Shown in pieces: positions 1 to 5,300 of a DNA stretch of 6,293 nt (the first letter of the stretch is position 1; each line of letters opens with the position of its first letter). Origin of the DNA: an uncultured Oscillibacter sp. GTDB taxonomy: Bacteria > Bacillota_A > Clostridia > Oscillospirales > Oscillospiraceae. A model generated the notes under the pieces. It had not been told where the DNA came from. It saw only the letters and a list, made by a program, of their open reading frames with translations, and did no database searches. The stretch spans positions 1-6,293 of the forward strand of contig CAQVQZ010000125.1 in the NCBI GenBank assembly GCA_948902155.1, given 5' to 3'. The position numbers and the translations under genes are program-made.

Positions 1-14
1 AATTTCATCCCTTT

Positions 15-41
15 ATTATAGCACAACCCAACTTATGTGAA
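15..41 (-). promoter_or_regulatory. Possible leftward (divergent) extended -10 promoter
   Basis: Read on the minus strand, positions 23-15 give TGCTATAAT, a perfect extended -10 element. A TTCACA hexamer (5 of 6 matches to the -35 consensus) lies at 41-36, with a short 15-nt spacer. The TGn extension can compensate for poor -35 placement in sigma-A type promoters. It would fire out of the left edge, so its target gene is not in the window. It could also be the built-in promoter of an insertion-sequence end, or a chance match in a locally AT-rich stretch. Confidence 0.4.
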
Positions 42-56
42 CAGTCCCTAACAGAG

Positions 57-62
57 AGGAGG
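57..62 (+). promoter_or_regulatory. Shine-Dalgarno site of dinB
   Basis: A perfect AGGAGG sits 7 nt before the ATG at 70. It fixes the dinB start and excludes later in-frame starts. No clear sigma-A promoter for dinB and no GAAC-N4-GTTC LexA-type box is visible in the 69 nt before the gene, so the promoter may be weak or lie outside the window. Confidence 0.85.
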
Positions 63-69
63 CCCCGCC

Positions 70-1320
70 ATGGACCGCGTGATTCTCCACTGCGACCTGA
101 ACAGCTTCTACGCCTCGGTGGAGCTGCTGAACCGCCCGGAGCTGAAAAAGCTTCCCGTGGCCGTCTGCGGGGACCCCTCCTCCCGCCACGGCATCATCCT
201 GGCGAAGAACGACCCCGCCAAGCGCTTCGGCGTCCAGACGGCGGAGACGATCTGGCAGGCGAAGAAGAAATGCCCGGAGCTCATCCTCCTGCCGCCCCAC
301 CACGGCCTCTATCGGGAGTATTCCCGGCGGGTCAACGCCATTTACGACGAGTACACCGACCTGGTGGAGCCCTTCGGCATCGACGAGAGCTGGCTGGACG
401 TGACCCACAGCCTCCATCTCTTCGGCGGGGACGCCCAGGCCCTGGCGGACACCCTCCGCCGCCGGGTGAAGCGGGAGCTGGGCCTGACGCTGTCCGTGGG
501 CGTTTCCTTCAACAAGGTCTTCGCCAAGCTGGGCAGCGACTACAAAAAGCCGGACGCCACCACCGTCATCTCCCGGGAGAACTGGCGGGAGCTGGTCTGG
601 CCCCTGCCGGTGGGGGACATGCTCTATGTGGGCAAAGCGGCCCGGCAGCTTCTGGGGCAGTACGGCATCGCCACCATCGGCCAGCTGGCGGCGTCCCGCC
701 GGGAGATGCTGGAGGACTTCATGGGCAAGCTGGGGGGCCAGCTCCACGACTACGCCAACGGCCAGGACCGCGACCCGGTCCGTGCCCGGCACGAGCCGGA
801 GCCGGTGAAGTCTGTGGGCAACGGCTCCACCTTCCCGAAGAACCTGACCACCCAGGCCCAGGTGACGGCGGGCGTCAACCTGCTGTCGGACAGCGTGGCC
901 AGCCGCCTACGCCGGGCGGGACTGTACGCCGGGGGCGTCCATGTGACCGTCCGGGACCCGTCCTTCCGGGACCGCTCCCGCCAGCGCCAGCTCCCGACCC
1001 CCACCCATTTGATTCGGGACATCTCCTCCGCCGCCCTGGCCCTGGTGGGGGAGCTGTGGAAGCCGCCGTCTCCCATCCGCGCCCTGACGGTGACGGCTAT
1101 CCACCTGACGCCGGAGGAGGAGACCTATGTGCAGACGGACCTCTTTTCCCCCGCAAGCGAGGCCCCGGACCGCCGCCGCCAGGAGCGGCTGGAGGCGGCG
1201 ATGGACGGCATCCGCCGCAAGTACGGCAGCGGCTCCATCTCCTTCGGCGGCGCAAAGGCGGAGGAGGACGGCGGAAGCCTGCGGAGAGACCGGAGTGAGG
1301 AGATCGAAGATAGGAAATAA
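70..1320 (+). CDS. dinB: DNA polymerase IV (Y-family translesion polymerase)
   Basis: This is an error-prone polymerase that copies past damaged template bases. The start is fixed by a perfect AGGAGG site 7 nt upstream, and at 416 residues it is a normal full length. The Y-family active site is visible. DLNSFYASVE at residues 9-18 carries the first metal-binding Asp (D9) and an aromatic steric-gate position (Y14). GIDESWLD at 103-110 carries the catalytic pair D105/E106. SVGVSFNKVFAKLGSDYKKP at 142-161 is the palm/fingers signature. The helix-hairpin-helix thumb (about 180-235) and little-finger domain (about 245-350) follow. QTDLF at 355-359 matches the beta-clamp binding pentamer, after which comes a charged tail. 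It stands alone on the + strand and converges on the XRE-type regulator. Family assignment is firm; dinB is preferred over umuC because no umuD or recA partner is present. Confidence 0.95.
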   Translation: MDRVILHCDLNSFYASVELLNRPELKKLPVAVCGDPSSRHGIILAKNDPAKRFGVQTAETIWQAKKKCPELILLPPHHGLYREYSRRVNAIYDEYTDLVEPFGIDESWLDVTHSLHLFGGDAQALADTLRRRVKRELGLTLSVGVSFNKVFAKLGSDYKKPDATTVISRENWRELVWPLPVGDMLYVGKAARQLLGQYGIATIGQLAASRREMLEDFMGKLGGQLHDYANGQDRDPVRARHEPEPVKSVGNGSTFPKNLTTQAQVTAGVNLLSDSVASRLRRAGLYAGGVHVTVRDPSFRDRSRQRQLPTPTHLIRDISSAALALVGELWKPPSPIRALTVTAIHLTPEEETYVQTDLFSPASEAPDRRRQERLEAAMDGIRRKYGSGSISFGGAKAEEDGGSLRRDRSEEIEDRK

Positions 1321-1338
1321 TACCGTTCTCCATGCGAA

Positions 1339-1362
1339 AGGGACTGCCGGAAGGCGGTCCCT
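1339..1362. terminator. Hairpin between converging genes, possible two-way terminator
   Basis: Two 10-nt arms (1339-1348 and 1353-1362) enclose a GGAA tetraloop (TTCC on the other strand). They pair fully apart from one T-G wobble. The hairpin lies 18 nt after the dinB stop and 4 nt after the regulator's stop on the opposite strand, which is where a shared terminator would sit. The T-tracts are weak: GTTCTC follows on the + strand and TTTCG on the minus strand. Termination may therefore be partial, or the hairpin may mainly protect 3' ends. Confidence 0.6.
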
Positions 1363-1366
1363 GTTC

Positions 1367-2659
1367 TCATTCGTATATCCAACCGGCTGGGTAAGCGTCG
1401 GGGGGTTCCAGGCCCAGGCCGCCCAGCTCGTTCCAATCCGCGTCCAGGCCGTAGGAGGTTCCGGCCCGGATGGCCGTGCGGCCATAGACGTCCTCCAGGA
1501 CCGCCGCCACTTGGATCACATCCCCCGCTTCCAGGGGAATCTCCTGGGCTTCGAAGCGGACGTTTAAAAGCTGGTAGCTCCTGGTTCCGTTTCCGCCGTT
1601 GTGGCGGAGCCGGTCCAGGGAGTCCCACTGTTCCCCGGTGAGGACGGCGGTTTCCTCCTCCACAACGCCCGGCGTTTTCTGGAAGACGGCCCAGTCCACC
1701 AGCCGCCGGTTTTTGAAGAGCCCTACCCGCACGGACTTCAACGGCGCTTTGGGAATCGTGCTCACGCCCTGCTGGTCATAGTCCAGCCGCGCTTGTTCCG
1801 TCTCGGAGAGGACCAGGGCGCCGTCCTTCACCGCCCGGTGGATGAAGCTGAAATCGACCCGGACCTCCGGGAACGTCTCCCCGTACAACCCGTGATAGGT
1901 GTTCAGCAGCTGGGTCTGCCGGGTCCCGTCGGGATAGACAAAGTCCACGCTGAGGGTAATGTCTTCCAGCAGTCCGCACTTCAGCTCCGTCTCGAACCGC
2001 TGGCCCTGGGACACGGAGACGGTATAGGGACGGCCCCGGCTGTAATTGGAAAACTCCGCCGTCATGCCCTCCACGTAATTCTTGGGGACGGCGTAGACCC
2101 AAAACACGGCGCTGCTGGAAGCCGGGTCCACAGACAGCAGCTCCATGCCATAGTCGGCGGCAATGTCGTTCTGGGACTTCAGAATTTCCTCCACCCGGTT
2201 GGACACGCTGCTGACCTGGGCGTCCACGGTGTTGCGGACCTCGGAGATGGAGGTCTGGAGATGGTAATAGTTTTCCGTCAGCCGGTTGAGCTGCCGGGAG
2301 AAGCCGTAGAACACGATGCACAGGAACACCGCTCCCGCCGCCACGCAGCTTTTCACCGCCGCCAGCCGCCGGGGAGACAGCCGGGGGGCATACCGGGCGG
2401 CAAGCTCCTCCAGAATCTTCACCTGGGCCTCCGTCAGCTCCCCGCCCTCCGGCGCGGATTCCTCCTCTGTGCCCAGCAGCCACCCGACGGACGCGCTGGA
2501 CAGGCGGCTGAGGGCGACGAGCTTTTCGATCTCCGGCAGGGCGCTGTCCGATTCCCACTTGTAAATAGCCTGCCGGGAGACGCCCAGCCTCTCCCCCAGG
2601 GCCTCTTGGGACAGCCCTAGCTCCTTGCGTTTCTGGGCGATTCGCTGGCCCGTTGTCAT
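1367..2659 (-). CDS. Membrane-anchored XRE-family helix-turn-helix regulator
   Basis: This 430-residue protein probably senses something outside the membrane and regulates transcription from the membrane. Residues 5-58 form a classic XRE/Cro helix-turn-helix, with LSQEALGERLGVSRQAIYKW at 16-35 as the two DNA-contacting helices. An acidic linker follows (about 64-85), then a basic segment (RLSPRRLAAVK, 93-103) and one hydrophobic membrane segment at about 101-120. Residues 121-168 have the polar heptad-like pattern of a coiled coil. Residues 171-430 form a soluble, beta-rich-looking region. By the positive-inside rule the DNA-binding end is cytoplasmic and the C-terminal domain is outside. I do not recognise the outer domain. 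The start is supported by AAGGAGG 8 nt upstream. No partner gene is adjacent on its own strand, and its targets are unknown; it may regulate itself or the xpaC unit behind it. The HTH and topology are well supported; the sensing role is inferred. Confidence 0.85.
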   Translation of the reverse strand: MTTGQRIAQKRKELGLSQEALGERLGVSRQAIYKWESDSALPEIEKLVALSRLSSASVGWLLGTEEESAPEGGELTEAQVKILEELAARYAPRLSPRRLAAVKSCVAAGAVFLCIVFYGFSRQLNRLTENYYHLQTSISEVRNTVDAQVSSVSNRVEEILKSQNDIAADYGMELLSVDPASSSAVFWVYAVPKNYVEGMTAEFSNYSRGRPYTVSVSQGQRFETELKCGLLEDITLSVDFVYPDGTRQTQLLNTYHGLYGETFPEVRVDFSFIHRAVKDGALVLSETEQARLDYDQQGVSTIPKAPLKSVRVGLFKNRRLVDWAVFQKTPGVVEEETAVLTGEQWDSLDRLRHNGGNGTRSYQLLNVRFEAQEIPLEAGDVIQVAAVLEDVYGRTAIRAGTSYGLDADWNELGGLGLEPPDAYPAGWIYE

Positions 2660-2696
2660 GGGGCATCCCTCCTTTCTGGGCTACAGCATAGCAGAC

Positions 2697-2749
2697 GGAA
2701 GCGGGGAACTTCCACCAACCCCCGCCTTTCTTTTTGTCAACCAGCGGTT
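2697..2749 (-). promoter_or_regulatory. Control region of the XRE-type regulator (dyads and isolated -35)
   Basis: This stretch lies between the xpaC terminator and the regulator's ribosome site. On the minus strand it has a perfect TTGACA at 2740-2735, but no -10-like sequence 16-18 nt downstream, where GGTGG-rich sequence occurs instead. Two small dyads are present: AACC-AGC-GGTT at 2739-2749, touching the TTGACA, and GGAA-C-TTCC at 2705-2713, inside GGAAG-N7-CTTCC (2697-2713). A weak extended -10 (TGCTATGCT) lies just downstream at about 2684-2692. XRE proteins often bind such short dyads near their own promoters. This is suggestive only. Confidence 0.3.
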
Positions 2750-2760
2750 AGCATTCCCCA

Positions 2761-2795
2761 AAAGCGGCCCGGTCCTGGGCAGACCGGGCCGCTTT
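2761..2795 (-). terminator. Strong intrinsic terminator after xpaC
   Basis: A perfect 14-bp, GC-rich stem (2761-2774 with 2782-2795) closes a 7-nt loop. It begins 10 nt beyond the xpaC stop codon. On the minus strand the stem runs into TTTT and then G residues, so the U-tract is short but the stem is very stable. It marks the end of the minus-strand transcription unit and separates it from the XRE-type regulator gene. Confidence 0.85.
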
Positions 2796-2805
2796 CCGCG
2801 ATCTT

Positions 2806-3990
2806 TCAGAAATCCTCCGGCGAGGATTGGACGGCGGAGCCGCCCAGGCCGAAATCCTCCTCCGCGCTGCCGGTGTCCCGGCGGAGCATGTGTTCCATGA
2901 CCCGGATGTCGGAGTCCACGTCCAGGGCCTCCGCCTTGTACAGCTCGTCCAGCTGGTGCTCGAAGCCCTTGACGATGGAGTCCATGGTGGTCTCAATCCG
3001 CTGCTTGGCCTGGCGGAGGTTCTCCCCCTCCACCCCGGCGGACTCGAACTCCGCGTAGGAGTTCAGCAGCTTCTGAGTGGTGGGCAGATAGTAGTTCAGG
3101 AAGGTGCCGATACGGTCCTTCTTCTTCGGGTCCTCCTCCACGATTTTGAAAATCTTGGCGGTGATCTCCTCCAGCCGGTCGATCTTGGCCGAGAGGACGG
3201 GGTCGGCGATGCGGTCGTTGGCCCGGCGGATGTTCCGCAGGATGCCGGAATAGCCCTCCTCCGTCTCCTTGGGCGGCGGAGGCGCGGCTTCCTCTTCCTC
3301 CCGCGCGTCCTCGAACCGCTGCCGGAAGGCTTCCCCCGCTCCGCTGGAACGGAAGAGGTAGCCCAATTCCGCATTGAGGTACGCTTTCCCGCCGAAGTAG
3401 CCCTTGTCGATCATCTTCTCCAGGTCCTTTTCCACCCGCCGCTCGGAGTAGCCCAGGGTCCGGGCCAGCTCGTCGATGGGCATGGCCTCCCGGTCCCCCA
3501 TGACCAGGAGGTACTTGGAAAACCGCTTGAGCTGCCGGTCCATGGAGAACCCGCTGAACAGCATCGCCCCGCCTCCGGCGGCCAGGGCCAGCCCGCTCAG
3601 CAGGTCCTCCAGCCACCAGAAGGATTCCACGCCGTTCCGCAAGGCCCACAGCGTGCTGCTCAGCCCGTCTCCCGTAGCGTTCAGGCCGAAAAACAGCACA
3701 ATCAGGCCGATGATTTTCAGCCACCGGGCGGTGGATTTCTTGGTCGCCGGGGACTTGGTGACCTTCTTCACCGCCTTGATGGCCTTGGTCTGCTGGTGAG
3801 GCGCGGAGGTCTGTTCCGCCGCTCTTTGCAGGGGCGGAGCCTTTTGGACAGGCTTCTTTTCATCGTCCGCGAAAAGCTTGTTGAACAGCAGCACCAGCCC
3901 GATGGGCCACAGACCGAAGCAGAAGGACAGGATGATCAAGGGCCATCCCCAGTCCCCGCCGCCGGACGTTTGTTTCCTGTTATCCGCCAT
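2806..3990 (-). CDS. xpaC: XpaC-family membrane protein with a winged-helix-like middle
   Basis: This 394-residue protein matches the XpaC family, named for 5-bromo-4-chloroindolyl phosphate hydrolysis in Bacillus; its true biochemical role is not established. It has a hydrophobic N-terminal segment with a GLWPIGL turn (about 14-38, perhaps a hairpin), a Lys/Ala-rich linker (about 67-91), two further membrane segments (about 91-105 and 128-148), and a winged-helix-like stretch (about 160-214, MPIDELARTLGYSERRVEKD). A Glu/Pro-rich linker (229-246) leads to the helical XpaC domain (about 247-372, with GTFLNYYLPTTQKLL at 295-309). The Lys-rich linker should be cytoplasmic, which also places the winged helix and C-terminal domain inside. 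The start follows the DUF896 stop by 3 nt, with GAAGG 7 nt before the ATG. XpaC genes are often paired with a TelA (toxic-anion resistance) gene; none is present here. Family call is good; function is open. Confidence 0.8.
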   Translation of the reverse strand: MADNRKQTSGGGDWGWPLIILSFCFGLWPIGLVLLFNKLFADDEKKPVQKAPPLQRAAEQTSAPHQQTKAIKAVKKVTKSPATKKSTARWLKIIGLIVLFFGLNATGDGLSSTLWALRNGVESFWWLEDLLSGLALAAGGGAMLFSGFSMDRQLKRFSKYLLVMGDREAMPIDELARTLGYSERRVEKDLEKMIDKGYFGGKAYLNAELGYLFRSSGAGEAFRQRFEDAREEEEAAPPPPKETEEGYSGILRNIRRANDRIADPVLSAKIDRLEEITAKIFKIVEEDPKKKDRIGTFLNYYLPTTQKLLNSYAEFESAGVEGENLRQAKQRIETTMDSIVKGFEHQLDELYKAEALDVDSDIRVMEHMLRRDTGSAEEDFGLGGSAVQSSPEDF

Positions 3991-3993
3991 GGT

Positions 3994-4203
3994 TCAGCCT
4001 TCTTTCTCCTTCAGCTTCCGTTTGTTGCCCTGCTCGTCCACGATATAGGTGTTGTCCAGCTGGCCTCTGAGGTTCCCCAGCACGGAGTCGATGTAAGCCC
4101 GCCGGAGCACGGCCTGTTCGGCCTTCTCCTCCTCCGTCAGCCCCTGGGGCGTCTTGGCCTTATGGGCCAGCTCGTTGATACGGTCGATCTGCTCTTTGGT
4201 CAT
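3994..4203 (-). CDS. DUF896 / UPF0291 small protein (YnzC-like)
   Basis: This 69-residue protein has the DUF896 pattern: IDRINELAHKAKT at 6-18, then GLTEEEKAEQAVLRRAYID at 21-39, then NLRGQLDNTYIVDEQGN at 44-60, ending in a basic tail. Known members fold as a small helical hairpin, and their molecular role is unknown. B. subtilis YnzC is encoded in the LexA-controlled yneA-yneB-ynzC operon, but no division-inhibitor or resolvase gene accompanies this copy. Its ATG overlaps the DUF4177 stop as ATGA, with GGAGG 7 nt upstream inside that gene. Translational coupling to its neighbours is therefore likely. It is slightly shorter than the 77-residue B. subtilis protein. Confidence 0.88.
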   Translation of the reverse strand: MTKEQIDRINELAHKAKTPQGLTEEEKAEQAVLRRAYIDSVLGNLRGQLDNTYIVDEQGNKRKLKEKEG

Positions 4204-4421
4204 GCCTGTCCCTCCGTTTCCCGCTCGAAAATCAGTTCAATGGACTCAATGAATCCGCCCGCTCTTTGCTTTTTGGGGACGAAACCCGCGTAGCGCCAGC
4301 CTTCCGCCGCCCGGCGGAGGATGATCTCCCGGTGCCCGTCCGTCTCTAGGCCGACGCCGCCGAAGAGGCTGTATCCGCTTCCGTAGTCGCACGGCACTGT
4401 CTCAAACTCATATTCCAGCAT
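4200..4421 (-). CDS. DUF4177 family small protein
   Basis: This 73-residue protein has the DUF4177 layout. An N-terminal strand, YEFETVPCD, occupies residues 4-12. A Gly-rich loop follows (about 14-24), then a helix (REIILRRAAEGW, 31-42), then paired strands around RYAGFVPKKQRAGGFIESIE at 43-62 that lead to LIFER. No membrane segment or signal peptide is seen. Members are widespread small cytosolic proteins of unknown function. AAGGGAGG with an 8-nt spacer supports the start. It opens the trio with DUF896 and XpaC and lies 81 nt downstream of ylmH. Family assignment rests on recognising the pattern and is moderately sure. Confidence 0.75.
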   Translation of the reverse strand: MLEYEFETVPCDYGSGYSLFGGVGLETDGHREIILRRAAEGWRYAGFVPKKQRAGGFIESIELIFERETEGQA

Positions 4422-4480
4422 TCCAAAAGCCTCCCTTACAGATACGGTTTTTCATCCCGCTATTCTTCAAAACCCGACAT

Positions 4481-4504
4481 CTTCACTCTCCACTCTTCAC
4501 TCTC
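4481..4504. repeat. Short direct repeat at the end of ylmH
   Basis: CTTCACTCTC occurs twice (4481-4490 and 4495-4504), separated by CACT, which gives a 14-bp period. On the minus strand this reads as GAGAGTGAAG units and begins at the ylmH stop codon, so the TGA lies at the repeat edge. It fills part of the 81-nt ylmH-DUF4177 gap, and its purine/pyrimidine-biased low-complexity sequence differs from the surrounding GC-rich genes. I see no promoter or terminator in the rest of the gap. Confidence 0.7.
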
Positions 4505-5300
4505 AAAGATAGACTTTCAGCACAATGGAAATCCTCCCCTTCCGGGTCAGTCCTCCTACTTCCGCCAATTCAAACTTCCCAAATCCCCTGGCCGAAACCA
4601 CGTCCCCGGCTTCCAAAAGCTTGTCCGGCTTCACGCACTCCCGCCAGTTCAGCTGTACCTTGCCGCTCTCAATGAGGGCCGCAGCTTTCCCCCGGGCCAG
4701 CCGGAACCCGGAGGACGCCACCGCGTCCAGCCGCAGGGAGGACACGGTGTCCCGGACCTCCTTCCGCTGGACCACGGGAATGTGGAGATTCTCCGCCTCG
4801 ATGGCGGAGACCCGCAGTTTCGCCCGCCCGGCGGAGGACCAGCTTTGCAGCAGGAACTCCGCCACGCTGTCCAAAACCAGCAGATCCGCGCTGTCCGGGG
4901 CCACCAGAATGTCCCCGATCTTCTCCCGGACCACGCCCATGCCCATCAGGCTTCCCAGAAAATCCCGGTGGGACAGCTTCTCGTCCTCCCGGAACTCCGC
5001 CCGGAGATACCGGATGGGCGACTGCGCCGCCGCGTCCTCCGGCTCCATCCAGTCCGGCAGGAAGAGGAATATCTGCCGCTCCGCGCCCTCATAGCCGCCC
5101 CATCGGACGAAATCCGTCTCGGCAATTCCCGCCAGCCGCAGCAGGTCCAGCGCCTGTATCTGCTGCTGGGGGCTGAGGAAATCCGTCCCGGCGGGGATGT
5201 TCCGCTTCGACGCCTGTTCCGCCCGGTCCAGCACCTTCGCCAGGGCCACCCGGTCCTCTCCGGCCAGTCCCAGCCGGTCCAGCAGCGCCCCCTTATCCAT
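4503..5300 (-). CDS. ylmH: YlmH-family S4-domain RNA-binding protein
   Basis: This is a 265-residue RNA-binding protein of the YlmH family. In Bacillus subtilis YlmH acts in ribosome-associated quality control, binding obstructed large ribosomal subunits that carry peptidyl-tRNA. The N-terminal half shows the family motifs: FLSPQQQIQALDLL at 41-54, WGGYEGAERQIFLFLPDW at 67-84, and HRDFLGSLMGMGVVREKIGD at 111-130. The S4 domain covers about 189-245, with RLDAVASSGFRLARGKAAAL at 190-209 and a typical VVSARGFGKFEL strand at 234-245. Length is normal. The start overlaps the ABC gene by 8 nt, with AGGAG 7 nt upstream inside that gene. In many Firmicutes ylmH sits in the sepF-ylmG-ylmH-divIVA division cluster; here it follows an exporter. 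Identification is firm; the role is carried over from Bacillus. Confidence 0.92.
   Translation of the reverse strand: MDKGALLDRLGLAGEDRVALAKVLDRAEQASKRNIPAGTDFLSPQQQIQALDLLRLAGIAETDFVRWGGYEGAERQIFLFLPDWMEPEDAAAQSPIRYLRAEFREDEKLSHRDFLGSLMGMGVVREKIGDILVAPDSADLLVLDSVAEFLLQSWSSAGRAKLRVSAIEAENLHIPVVQRKEVRDTVSSLRLDAVASSGFRLARGKAAALIESGKVQLNWRECVKPDKLLEAGDVVSARGFGKFELAEVGGLTRKGRISIVLKVYL

Noticed and set aside
270..1298. A second long + strand frame inside dinB
   Set aside because: The product is almost entirely Pro, Gly, Ala and Arg, typical of a shifted frame in a GC-rich gene; dinB carries all the Y-family motifs.
42..1346. Inverted 8-mers flanking dinB (CAGTCCCT at 42-49 and AGGGACTG at 1339-1346), as possible ends of a mobile cassette
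   Set aside because: Only 8 bases match and the flanks diverge at once. The right copy is part of the hairpin stem after dinB. Chance is the simpler explanation.
1601..2620. A 339-codon open frame on the + strand, antisense to the XRE-type regulator
   Set aside because: No family-like motifs, biased composition, and full overlap with a gene that has a clear helix-turn-helix and a strong ribosome site.
2827..4293. A 488-codon open frame on the + strand, antisense to xpaC, DUF896 and part of DUF4177
   Set aside because: It starts at a TTG with no good ribosome site, its product is low in complexity and rich in Gly, Pro, Gln, Leu and Val, and it lies opposite three genes with recognisable families and ribosome sites. 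It is a by-product of high GC content.
4446..4475. GGTTTT/AAAACC pairing in the ylmH-DUF4177 gap as a terminator
   Set aside because: The stem is about 6 bp with a loop near 18 nt and no T-tract after it on the minus strand, so it would be a poor terminator.
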